The translations under genes were made by a program, and so were the position numbers. This document shows, piece after piece, positions 26,441 to 34,442 of a stretch of 64,000 nt of DNA. Source of the DNA: Spirochaetota bacterium (GTDB taxonomy: Bacteria; Spirochaetota; UBA4802; UBA5550). The stretch covers positions 17,458 through 81,457 of the forward strand of contig JAFGJK010000034.1 in NCBI GenBank assembly GCA_016929135.1, written 5' to 3'. Within the stretch, counting starts at the first letter, position 1. Each line of letters starts with the position of its first letter. The notes under the pieces were generated by a model, which saw only the letters and a list, made by a program, of their open reading frames with translations, had not been told where the DNA came from and ran no database searches.

Positions 26441-27897
26441 TAAAACTGAAAGTAAACGAAACCACTCCCGCTTTTAGCCCTCAGGATCAGCGTGATAAAA
26501 ATGAGCGAATAGTAGAGGGACCATCGGGTAATCGGATGAAGCATCTGTATTCTCTCCCTGACGCTCCCCCTTTTTTGAAGCAATTCGACGAACTCCATTA
26601 CTATTATTGCGATGAACAATATTACAATCTCGAACCGGTTCAGCGCGCCCGGCATGATTCTCGTTATATTCGACAACTGCGCGCCGATACCGGAAAAAAG
26701 ATGAGTCAGAATATACAGCGAATCGGAAAAAGTGTTCCCCCTGAAAAAAATCCACCCGACATCCACAAGCAGAAATACAATGATAACCTGGACCAATGCT
26801 CGGATCCTCGGGAATTTATTATAACCGACGGCAGTGACGAAACGCTCTTTAACGCCAGACACGACGTAGGAGATCACCAGCAGCATACCGTGGAGGCCTC
26901 CCCATATTATAAACTTCCAATCGGCGCCATGCCATAAACCGCTCACAATGAAAGTTATCATGATATTGCGATATTTTTTTATCGTCGTCACCCTTTTCCC
27001 CCCCAGGGGAATATAGAGATAATCCCTGAACCATGTGGAAAGGGAAATATGCCATCGCTGCCAGAATTCTCGGATCGTTTTGGCGTGATAGGGGCTGTTG
27101 AAGTTCTCGATGAAATTGAATCCCAGCACCTCTCCGGCCCCAATAGCGATGTCGGAGTATCCAGAAAAATCACAATATATCTGGAAGGCGTAGAAGAGCG
27201 TGGCGACAATCAAAGGGAGACCGGTATACTCGTGAGGACTGTTGTAAACCGAATCGACGAGAATCGCGATCCTGTCGGCTATCACAAGCTTCTTGAAGAA
27301 GCCCCATGCCATGAGATATATGCCGGCCATCGATTTTGTGTAATCGAATGCATGGAATGAGCGGATCTGCGGCAACAGGTTTTTTGATCTGTCAATGGGA
27401 CCGGCAACGAGCTGGGGGAAAAACGAGACAAAAAGCGCATAGGAGAAGAAATTTCTTTCGGGTTCAATATTGTCCCTGTACACATCAATGGTGTATCCCA
27501 CCGCCTTGAAGGTGTAGAATGAGATGCCTATGGGAAGCAATATATGAAAATCCGGCATGGCCATCCGGGAATGGAAGAGTTCAGAAATGCTGTTGAATGT
27601 ATCGCCGAACATATTGAAATATTTATAAAAAAGCAGTATGCCGAAATTCAGCAGCATGTTGATCACAAGCAGAATCCGCCTCTTGCGCATTGAGGCAGAG
27701 GAGGATATAAGGATCGCCGAAGAAAATGTTATAACCGTGGAAATGAAGAGAAGCAAACCGTACTTCAGCTCCCAACTCATGTAAAATACATAGCTGCACA
27801 ACAGCAAAAAAACCACACGGAGCCGGTGCGGGAGCATATAATTGACGAATACGATACTTATGAAGAATGCAAGAAAGGTAAGCGAATCGAATGCCAT
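26440..27897 (-). CDS. MBOAT-family membrane O-acyltransferase (AlgI/DltB/PatA-like)
   Basis: The 485-aa protein has about ten to twelve membrane helices. It carries the MBOAT core: FFPQLVAGPIDRSKNLLPQI, FYAFQIYCDFSGYSDIAIGA, REFWQRWHISLSTWFRDYLY, and the catalytic His in SGLWHGADWKFIIWGGLHG. These enzymes move acyl groups (often acetyl) across the inner membrane for O-acylation of exopolysaccharide, teichoic acid or peptidoglycan. It is coupled to the SGNH protein gene. The local base composition is lower in GC than the flanks. No alginate-type polymerase is nearby, so the acceptor glycan is not known. Confidence 0.92.
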   Translation of the reverse strand: MAFDSLTFLAFFISIVFVNYMLPHRLRVVFLLLCSYVFYMSWELKYGLLLFISTVITFSSAILISSSASMRKRRILLVINMLLNFGILLFYKYFNMFGDTFNSISELFHSRMAMPDFHILLPIGISFYTFKAVGYTIDVYRDNIEPERNFFSYALFVSFFPQLVAGPIDRSKNLLPQIRSFHAFDYTKSMAGIYLMAWGFFKKLVIADRIAILVDSVYNSPHEYTGLPLIVATLFYAFQIYCDFSGYSDIAIGAGEVLGFNFIENFNSPYHAKTIREFWQRWHISLSTWFRDYLYIPLGGKRVTTIKKYRNIMITFIVSGLWHGADWKFIIWGGLHGMLLVISYVVSGVKERFVTAVGYNKFPRIRALVQVIIVFLLVDVGWIFFRGNTFSDSLYILTHLFSGIGAQLSNITRIMPGALNRFEIVILFIAIIVMEFVELLQKRGSVRERIQMLHPITRWSLYYSLIFITLILRAKSGSGFVYFQF

Positions 27898-27975
27898 AAA
27901 GCCATTTACCCTGTGTAAGTATTATAAGTATTATTCGTATACAGTTAAATACAGACGTGCATCATGACATAATTC

Positions 27976-28305
27976 TCATTTATTGGAAATGATATACACC
28001 CCTGCAATTATCAGCACGAGGCCCAGAGCATATAAAAATGAGATCCTTTCGTTTAGAAAGAAGACTGCAAGTGTGGTCGTGATTATCGCGCCGATACCGA
28101 GGGAAAGGGGGAATGCGATAGTCAGCTTCAGCTTTGACAGCGCCAGGGTGTAAAATATCAATGAAACGCCGAAACAACCGGCGCCGAGCATGAACAGCAT
28201 AATTTTCCTTTGATTGATCTCTTCGATGAGCGACGTATACTTGATGGTGAAATGGGCGCAGCTGTTGAGTACTATGGCTATGCCCAGAAATATCCAATGA
28301 TTCAT
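27976..28305 (-). CDS. SMR/EamA-type small membrane protein, probable lipid-linked sugar flippase subunit
   Basis: The 109-aa protein has four membrane helices and the SMR/EamA look: LGIAIVLNSCAHFTIKYTSL, then LTIAFPLSLGIGAIITTTLA and FFLNERISFLYALGLVLIIAGVY. It resembles ArnE/ArnF, the half-size subunits that flip undecaprenyl-phosphate aminoarabinose. Its ATG overlaps the stop of the FAD oxidoreductase gene by 4 nt (ATGA) and an AAGGGC site precedes it. With the polyprenyl-phosphate glycosyltransferase at 30358 it could form a sugar-phosphate-lipid synthesis and flipping set. That link is inference; a drug-efflux role is less likely here. Confidence 0.68.
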   Translation of the reverse strand: MNHWIFLGIAIVLNSCAHFTIKYTSLIEEINQRKIMLFMLGAGCFGVSLIFYTLALSKLKLTIAFPLSLGIGAIITTTLAVFFLNERISFLYALGLVLIIAGVYIISNK

Positions 28306-29600
28306 ATAGATGCCCTTATAATGGTTTCTGCGGTTTCAATGCCGCTTTGAATCGCGGTTCCGGTGGACGACAGCAACGGATGCGTTCGATAAACACCCGC
28401 GAGATACATGTTATCAAGAATCCTGATATCCGGATTCTGATAGCCTTTCATAAATACCGGGGCCGTATTTTGCAACCGGAAAAGCTTCGCCCAGGTAAAA
28501 TGAATCTCCTTTTTCAGCATGTCGCACAAGTCCTTCCTGCACAGCTCGATATACTCGTCGTTTCCGTAGACGAAATCGTTGTAGGGGATGTTGGTAAAGC
28601 ACGTGATCACACTCTTGTCGATGTCATTCGCAAGCGTCGGATTGAGCTTATCGAGCACGAAACAGGCCCCGAAAAAACGTCGCGGCGTATGCGCGATGGT
28701 CCAGTAATCCCGAAATGTCGTCGTATCGACACCCGCCACAAGGCTGTAACTAGAAATATACTCTATTTTTTTCAACGAATCGAGCGCATGGATCGTTTTA
28801 GGGGATTTTGTATCATACCTGATCAGCGAGGCAAGGGTCTGCGGCGCCACCGTGGAGAGTATGCAGTCATATTTCACCGGCTTTTTGCGCATGACAATCG
28901 ATTCGGCATTATCATTCCTGATCACCACCGCTTCGATCCGGGAATTGAGTACGATTTTTCCCCCGTTCTCCAGGATATTTTTTCTATAGCTCTCGATCAA
29001 TTCGGCCGTCCAGCTTCTGTCGGGCAGATACCCGAAGGGGGTTTTCGCCTCGCGCTTGTTCAGGCGCAAGCCCAGCCATGAGGCGCTCAGCAACTGCGGA
29101 TCTATCCCGAACTTGATATCCACCAGCGGCTTGAAAACCGTTTCGTAAATTGTCTCGTTTCCCCACTTCAGCAGCAAATCCCTGACGGAAAGCTGCTCAA
29201 AATCAACCCAGTCCCTTTTTAAAAGGCAGCGAATGCCGAAATACGCAAACCTCGCCTTATCATACAGCGACATGTCCCTGTACCGCAGTAACTCGAAGGG
29301 ATTCGACAGATCGAGGATGTCTCCGTGCAGGTAGAATTTGATCCTGATCTTGCTCCACGCGATTCTGTCCAGGATGTGATGCTCGTCAAGGGCCTTCTGC
29401 ACGACAGAATCGGTGCCCACGATTTGATGATATGTCCTGGGAATTTCCCGGCCGTCCGGCAGCGTAAAATTCGATGCAACGCCGCCCAGTACTGAATCCT
29501 GTTCATAAAGCGTTACCGAGAATCCCTGCCTGCCGAGGATTTCCCCCGCGGCAAGGCCGCTCAGACCGCCCCCGATTATTGCAATCGATTTACCTTTCAT
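28302..29600 (-). CDS. FAD-dependent amine-oxidase-fold oxidoreductase
   Basis: The 432-aa protein starts with the dinucleotide-binding motif IAIIGGGLSGLAAGEILG and the following VTLYEQDSVLGGVASNF, as in protoporphyrinogen oxidase, phytoene desaturase and UDP-galactopyranose mutase-like proteins. The C-terminal FAD-binding segment is NMYLAGVYRTHPLLSSTGTAIQSG. Members of this group are often found in surface-glycan clusters with a GT2 enzyme and an SMR-like protein. The reaction is not known. The ATG at 29600 is preferred to an upstream in-frame codon at 29621 because it directly precedes the flavin motif. It is coupled to the flippase-like gene. Confidence 0.8.
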   Translation of the reverse strand: MKGKSIAIIGGGLSGLAAGEILGRQGFSVTLYEQDSVLGGVASNFTLPDGREIPRTYHQIVGTDSVVQKALDEHHILDRIAWSKIRIKFYLHGDILDLSNPFELLRYRDMSLYDKARFAYFGIRCLLKRDWVDFEQLSVRDLLLKWGNETIYETVFKPLVDIKFGIDPQLLSASWLGLRLNKREAKTPFGYLPDRSWTAELIESYRKNILENGGKIVLNSRIEAVVIRNDNAESIVMRKKPVKYDCILSTVAPQTLASLIRYDTKSPKTIHALDSLKKIEYISSYSLVAGVDTTTFRDYWTIAHTPRRFFGACFVLDKLNPTLANDIDKSVITCFTNIPYNDFVYGNDEYIELCRKDLCDMLKKEIHFTWAKLFRLQNTAPVFMKGYQNPDIRILDNMYLAGVYRTHPLLSSTGTAIQSGIETAETIIRASI

Positions 29601-30357
29601 TGCACACCCGCTCACCGGCACCGTACCTGTTGATCCCGATTACGATGGATTACAGTGGAAATAGAGGGCTTCGGAAGGGAACGCACCGCCGATCCGTCCC
29701 TCTTCTGCCATGCAGCTCCCCCTGACCGGGGGCCGGTTGCATCTCCCAAACACCCTATCCTCGATCAATCAGCAAAGCCCCATCCGGTCATCAAAGGCCG
29801 GGCTTTACAGTAACCCACCGCGACATCCCAAGGCCCCACCCATGCAAATTCCAACAGTTAATAAATCGACGAATACAGGAATCCTCACAATACTGGAAAT
29901 TGATGCTATAATGGATGTGCCGATTTTTTAAACAATCAAGAAATAGTAAAAATGACAGCAAGGCCACAAAAAATACAGCACCGGTTCAATTGCAATCACT
30001 TTTTCCGGAATGAGCATTCGTACAACCGGCATTCCTTTCCTCGTACATGTTGAAGTATATATCATTGCCGCCCTCTGTACGATCCTTCACAATACTATAA
30101 TACCTCATGATGATTCTCCATTTCCCCGGACAATCTTTCGATATACAGAACTCCGCGCGACGGAATGGCTGCATATTATCTTCCCTTTTAAATTTCGCTT
30201 CCATCACACAATTATGTTTTACATTTTAACCAGCATGGTATACAGTATGATTTCAGAGTGTGATTCGGAGTGCCCCGGCCCAACGGTATACCTTACGAGT
30301 AAGGGCAATAATCATATATTAATCGGGCCGTATCACAGTAACGCCAGGATACAGGCA
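29601..30357. other. AT-rich divergent intergenic region
   Basis: These 757 nt separate two divergently read glycan genes and become clearly AT-rich after about 29860. I see no credible gene. A weak promoter for the right-hand genes is TTTACA (30218-30223) with TATACA (30239-30244), spaced by only 15 nt. AAAGCCC ... GGGCTTT around 29773-29806 can form a hairpin. The size and composition suggest a recombination joint of the surface-glycan island. Confidence 0.5.
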
Positions 30358-31071
30358 ATGAATAACGGTTATTCTGTAATTTTACCCACGTACAGGGAAT
30401 TCGAAAACTTGAGGATACTCATTCCGGAGCTGGCCGGAATGATCGCCGGCTTCGGCCTGCCATTCGAGATACTCGTCATAGACGACGACAGCCGCGATGG
30501 CACAGAAGAGCTCGTCCGCGACCTGTCCGCTTCCGGAATCAAGACCCGTATCATCGTACGGAAGGATAGACGAGGGCTCGCCTCTGCCATTCTCGAAGGG
30601 ACGAACCAGGCCTTATTCGATACCATCATCCACATGGATTCTGATCTGGCGCACAGGGTCGAGGATCTCCAACGACTCATCGCGTGCTATAGGAACTATG
30701 ACGATGAGAACCACATCGTCATCGGCTCCAGGTATTCCAAAAACAGCTCGTATACCGGCAAGCCTTTTCTCAACAGGCTTGCAAGCCTTACAGGGAGGAA
30801 TCTGATAAAACTATACCTGGGATTGCCTGTAAACGATTCATCCAACAATTTCAGGATTTTCAGCCAGAGCATGTGGAACAGGGTACATGAATCACTCATT
30901 CCTGATGGAAACGTCATGTTGATACAATTCCTGTATCAGGCCCATAAAGCCGGTGCGATTTTTAACGAAATGGACACCATCTATATCGAACGGCGGTTGG
31001 GACAGTCAAAATTAAAGATACTCAACGAAACAGTGAAATTTTTTAAGCACATGTGCCAGATAAAACGGTGA
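30358..31071 (+). CDS. GT2-family polyprenyl-phosphate glycosyltransferase (DPM1-like)
   Basis: The 237-aa protein is a soluble GT-A enzyme of the dolichol/polyprenol-phosphate mannose synthase type. It has VILPTYREFENLRILIPEL, EILVIDDDSRDGTEEL, the conserved HMDSDLAHRVEDLQRLI (DxD and acceptor-loop region), and VNDSSNNFRIFSQS. It should move a hexose (mannose or glucose) from a nucleotide sugar to polyprenyl phosphate on the cytoplasmic face. There is no membrane extension, unlike DPM-GtrA fusions. The ATG at 30358 gives the usual N-terminus directly before the GT motif. A longer frame to 30010 adds only low-complexity sequence. The NAD epimerase follows after 4 nt. Confidence 0.85.
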   Translation: MNNGYSVILPTYREFENLRILIPELAGMIAGFGLPFEILVIDDDSRDGTEELVRDLSASGIKTRIIVRKDRRGLASAILEGTNQALFDTIIHMDSDLAHRVEDLQRLIACYRNYDDENHIVIGSRYSKNSSYTGKPFLNRLASLTGRNLIKLYLGLPVNDSSNNFRIFSQSMWNRVHESLIPDGNVMLIQFLYQAHKAGAIFNEMDTIYIERRLGQSKLKILNETVKFFKHMCQIKR

Positions 31072-31075
31072 TACC

Positions 31076-31927
31076 ATGAATCATAAAATCCTAATGACCG
31101 GCAGCTCCGGATTCGTCGGGCAGAATCTCATACGATACTTCATACACGATACCTCGGACGTTCACATTACCGGCCTCGACATGAAACATCCTCCGTCGGA
31201 CAATCCGCCCTACCGCCACTGCCAGTTCGACCTGTCGAAGGCGCCGCTGGATATGACGGACCGCCATGATGTGATCATACACCTCGCGGGCCAGCCCTCG
31301 GTGTGGTACGCGGAGAAGAATCCCCAGGAGGATTTTCAGGCCAACGTGATCTCCATGCTTCACATGCTGGGCTACGGCATCGCCCACAAAATCCCGATCA
31401 TCTACCTGTCGACGATCGCGGTGTACGAGAGCTCCCCGGGCATACTTCGCGAGGAGGATGTGAAGCCGCACACAACGTGGTACGGCATGAACAAACACAA
31501 TGCCGAGCAATACTGCGAGTTCGCATGCACGAAATACGGCATGCCCTATGTTGTCCTCAGGGCGGGGTATCTATACGATACAAACATCGTGCGGGGACCC
31601 ATCGCCGATATCAGGACCAGAGGAAACCTCTATAAATACAATCATCCCGATTCGGTGTTTGATTTTCTGCATATAGAAGACCTCTACCGTGCCATGTCCC
31701 TGGTGATACAGAGCGGGTTCCACAGGAGCGGCATTTACAACATATCCTCGGGCATCGGCACCAGCATACGTTCCATCGGCGATGCCGCGGGCGAAGTCGT
31801 TCCGGAAAATGTGTCGACAAATGCCATAAAACAGTACGTTCTGGATACCGCGAAGTTTAAAGGAGACTACCGCTGGAATGCGGCACATGACCTTTTTAAG
31901 GATATCATAAAGGAGCCCGGAAGCTGA
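31076..31927 (+). CDS. NAD-dependent epimerase/dehydratase (extended SDR)
   Basis: The 283-aa protein has the Rossmann motif ILMTGSSGFVGQNLIRY, the Ser of the active site in YLSTIAVYESSP, and the catalytic YGMNKHNAEQY (YxxxK). The specificity region cannot be assigned to one sugar. Given gmd in the island it might reduce or epimerise the GDP-4-keto sugar, but a UDP- or dTDP-sugar role is equally possible. It follows the glycosyltransferase by 4 nt, so both are in one operon. Confidence 0.85.
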   Translation: MNHKILMTGSSGFVGQNLIRYFIHDTSDVHITGLDMKHPPSDNPPYRHCQFDLSKAPLDMTDRHDVIIHLAGQPSVWYAEKNPQEDFQANVISMLHMLGYGIAHKIPIIYLSTIAVYESSPGILREEDVKPHTTWYGMNKHNAEQYCEFACTKYGMPYVVLRAGYLYDTNIVRGPIADIRTRGNLYKYNHPDSVFDFLHIEDLYRAMSLVIQSGFHRSGIYNISSGIGTSIRSIGDAAGEVVPENVSTNAIKQYVLDTAKFKGDYRWNAAHDLFKDIIKEPGS

Positions 31928-31987
31928 CGGTTCTGCCGATGCAGGGGTGTCATGTGACCGCTGCCGCAGCCGAGAAAGACCCTGATT

Positions 31988-32365
31988 ATGAGAATAAAGC
32001 AAAAGGCAACGTTTACCCGGGACGCGAGAGGCCTTTTCACCTGCCTGCTGAGCGAGGGGCTCCATGGATATGCCGATCTGAACTATGCGGAAACGAAAAA
32101 AGGAGAGACCAGGGGGAACCATTACCATAAAACCACAGGCGAGCTCTTTATCGTCATCTCGGGCGCAATCGAGCTGACCGTTGAAAAAATCGAAAACGAT
32201 ACCGTGGTTAAACGGGAGACGCATACCTTCACGAGATTCGATTCGTTTGAAATAGAGCCCTACGAGAACCACACGATCCGTGCCCTGGAGGATTCGACGT
32301 GGATCGCCCTGCTGACGGAAACGTTTTCCGAAGAGAAAATGGATTTTCATAAAATTCCGGAATAA
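31988..32365 (+). CDS. Cupin protein of sugar-nucleotide type
   Basis: The 125-aa single-domain cupin has the metal-binding pattern GNHYHKTTGELFIVISGAIE and, at the C-terminal half, YENHTIRALE. It resembles the C-terminal cupin half of CapF and other sugar-nucleotide-linked cupins, which act as epimerases or on keto-sugar intermediates. It lies 60 nt after the SDR gene in the same direction, consistent with joint work on a nucleotide sugar. The ATG at 31988 precedes RIKQKATFTRDARGLF. Confidence 0.78.
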   Translation: MRIKQKATFTRDARGLFTCLLSEGLHGYADLNYAETKKGETRGNHYHKTTGELFIVISGAIELTVEKIENDTVVKRETHTFTRFDSFEIEPYENHTIRALEDSTWIALLTETFSEEKMDFHKIPE

Positions 32366-32675
32366 CCCCTTCCCAGGGCAGAGACCGCCCACATGCCGTA
32401 CCGTTATTTCTCCCCATTGCACCATCTCTATCGGACCGAGTGTCTCATGAATTCCAGTTCATGCGCTTCACGAGTTGAACTCATGTTCCACACCATGACC
32501 GAATGAAAAATTGTTGCATTTCCCATCCTACTTTAATAGCCGTTTTCTGCATCAGCATGTACATTGTACGGTGATACGTTCGGGAGCCGGGCGATGTCGC
32601 ACATCGCCCCTCGAAGGCGCCGTCAAGTCCGGGTTATCGGACAATGACAGCATATATGAATCGAGGAGGAAAATG
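32366..32675. other. Intergenic region before an exported protein gene
   Basis: These 310 nt carry no gene that I can support. They hold a small palindrome GAGTTGAACTC near 32473 and a very good ribosome binding site GAGGAGG at the right end for the next gene. No clear promoter is recognised. Confidence 0.4.
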
Positions 32676-33593
32676 ATGAAGATGACTCACAGAGCGATCC
32701 CGGCGATCCTTATCGCCGCCGTGACCATGGTAACGATTGTACGGGCTTACGGGGAGATCGTAAACACCAGCATCGCCGGCCATGCCGGCAGGATACAGGC
32801 AATTCCGCAGACCGCCGCGGCGGCACACAGGTTCTGCGTCAGGGGCCCCAAAGGACTTGAAGTCAACAGCGCCATAAAGTCCCTGGGGGAGGAGCTCGAG
32901 AAGCTCACCAAGGACATTGCCATTCCCTACGGAATGGAAGAGGCGACGGCGATGAAGGGCAAGGTCAACCCTGAGGAGCTGGAGGCCAAGATCCAGGGGA
33001 TGACCATGGAACAGAAGATGGCCTTCGCCATGCAGATGCAGCAGCAGATGGGCTATGGCGCCACTACCGTGAACCAGAGGCAGGCGCCGCTGATCGCCCA
33101 GTGTCTCGAGCTGAACAACGAGGCGATCAGTCTGAACAACGCGACGAAGTCCATTGAGCGGATCACCGCGTTGAAGACGAAATACGCGAAAACACACGAT
33201 GACATAGACAAGGCAACCGAGCTTTCCATAAAGGCATGCCCTGTCCTCAGCTCCGGTGAATCCTCTGAAACCGATCCCGCCTGCATCAGGGCAAAGCGGC
33301 TGGCCGGTGCCGACAGGCACATCCAGGAGGCGAACAGGGAGATCAAGGAATACGCGGCCATCTACGCCGACTACTCGGCGAAGCTGAAGAGGCTGGCCAC
33401 CAGGGTGGACACCCTCATGGCCAAGGCGCAGTACGGCCGGGCAATCAGCGGCACCGCCTACAAGGAGCAGTTCAGGACCCTGCAGGCCCTTACGATGGCG
33501 AAGGTGATAGAGTTCTACAGCATGTCCAGAGGGGCCATCGAGGATACGGCGAAATGGATCGAGCAGAAGGATGTTATTCAGAAGCAGCCATAG
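32676..33593 (+). CDS. Exported helical protein of unknown function
   Basis: The 305-aa protein has a signal peptide (KMTHRAIPAILIAAVTMVTI, cut near VRAYGE) and an otherwise helical, charged mature part with many heptad-like Leu/Ala/Lys/Glu runs (VNPEELEAKIQGMTMEQKM, IKEYAAIYADYSAKLKRLAT). Four cysteines could form disulfides (CVRGPKG, QCLELN, KACPVLSS, DPACIRAK). I do not recognise the family. A GAGGAGG site lies 6 nt before the ATG. It stands alone between glycan genes and a convergent fatty-acid type operon, sharing a terminator. Confidence 0.65.
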   Translation: MKMTHRAIPAILIAAVTMVTIVRAYGEIVNTSIAGHAGRIQAIPQTAAAAHRFCVRGPKGLEVNSAIKSLGEELEKLTKDIAIPYGMEEATAMKGKVNPEELEAKIQGMTMEQKMAFAMQMQQQMGYGATTVNQRQAPLIAQCLELNNEAISLNNATKSIERITALKTKYAKTHDDIDKATELSIKACPVLSSGESSETDPACIRAKRLAGADRHIQEANREIKEYAAIYADYSAKLKRLATRVDTLMAKAQYGRAISGTAYKEQFRTLQALTMAKVIEFYSMSRGAIEDTAKWIEQKDVIQKQP

Positions 33594-33615
33594 GTCGGCG
33601 CGACAACGGCTGCAT

Positions 33616-33652
33616 GAAAAAAGGGTACCCGGCGGCATATCGCGCCGGGTAC
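33616..33652 (-). terminator. Terminator for the carboxylic-acid operon
   Basis: GTACCCGGCG / CGCCGGGTAC is a perfect 10-bp stem (33625-33634 and 33643-33652) with an 8-nt loop. On the minus strand it is followed by T6, so it ends the operon that stops at 33675; it may also stop transcripts from the left. Confidence 0.88.
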
Positions 33653-33674
33653 TGCGTAGCATGCATCGAGATTA

Positions 33675-34439
33675 TCACTTTTTCAGGAAAGACCTGATTC
33701 TCCTCTCCGCTCCCCCGGACTGCCCCGTCTGCATCATTCCGCGAAATTCGCGGTAGAGCACCTCCTCCAGAGAGCGTTCCTGTGCCTCGTTGATTGTCTT
33801 TTTCGCCAGTGCAAGCGCCAGGGGATCCTTGGTGGCAATCTTCCCCGCGTAGTCCTGCAGAACCTCATCCAGTTCCTCCACCGAGCAAACCCGGTTCACC
33901 AAACCGATACGGAACGCCTCCTCGGCGTTCATCACCCCCCCCATCATCATCATCTCCTTGGCCCTTCCTTCCCCGACTATCCTCGGAAGAAGCTTCGTCG
34001 ATGCGTTGGAAAAGAATATTCCCAGGTCGATCTCTGGCAGCATAATCATGGTGTCATCGGCGGCGATGCGCAGATCACAGCAGAGGGTATGTTCAAACCC
34101 GCCCCCCACAATCCAGCCGTGATACCCGACGATTATGACGCCGGGATGTTCCATCATGGCAGTCGTCAGCTCCTGCCAGGCCATCAGATCCTCCGCCGCC
34201 TCGGATCGCCGCGCTGTGTTAACGATGAGATCATAACCGTCCTTCAAATCTGCACCGAAGGTGAAATTCTTTCCCCTGGCGCAGTAGATCACGCAGAGAT
34301 CATTGTTCTCCCTGCTAAAGCGGAACAGCCGGATCAGTTCCCTGAGCACCTCCAGTGAGAGAGGGTTTGATTTCTCAGGATTGTTGAGGGTGATCTTTCC
34401 GAGAGCCCCTTCCCGTTGGTACAGTACCGTATTTTCCAT
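33675..34439 (-). CDS. Enoyl-CoA hydratase/isomerase family protein
   Basis: The 254-aa crotonase-fold protein has the oxyanion-hole segment FTFGADLKDGYD, IVGGGFEHTLCCDLRIA with the first catalytic Glu, and MLPEIDLGIFFSNASTKLL with the second Glu position. Both acid residues of hydratases are therefore present. It is the last gene of an operon after a CoA ligase and an APC permease, with only 3 nt after the permease stop and AAGGAG as ribosome binding site. A role in breaking down a carboxylic acid taken up and activated by those two proteins is likely. Confidence 0.88.
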   Translation of the reverse strand: MENTVLYQREGALGKITLNNPEKSNPLSLEVLRELIRLFRFSRENNDLCVIYCARGKNFTFGADLKDGYDLIVNTARRSEAAEDLMAWQELTTAMMEHPGVIIVGYHGWIVGGGFEHTLCCDLRIAADDTMIMLPEIDLGIFFSNASTKLLPRIVGEGRAKEMMMMGGVMNAEEAFRIGLVNRVCSVEELDEVLQDYAGKIATKDPLALALAKKTINEAQERSLEEVLYREFRGMMQTGQSGGAERRIRSFLKK

Positions 34440-34442
34440 GAC

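Noticed and set aside
30010..30357. N-terminal extension of the glycosyltransferase frame
   Set aside because: The extra 116 residues lie in AT-rich non-coding sequence, have no domain, and the family N-terminus begins right at the ATG 30358.
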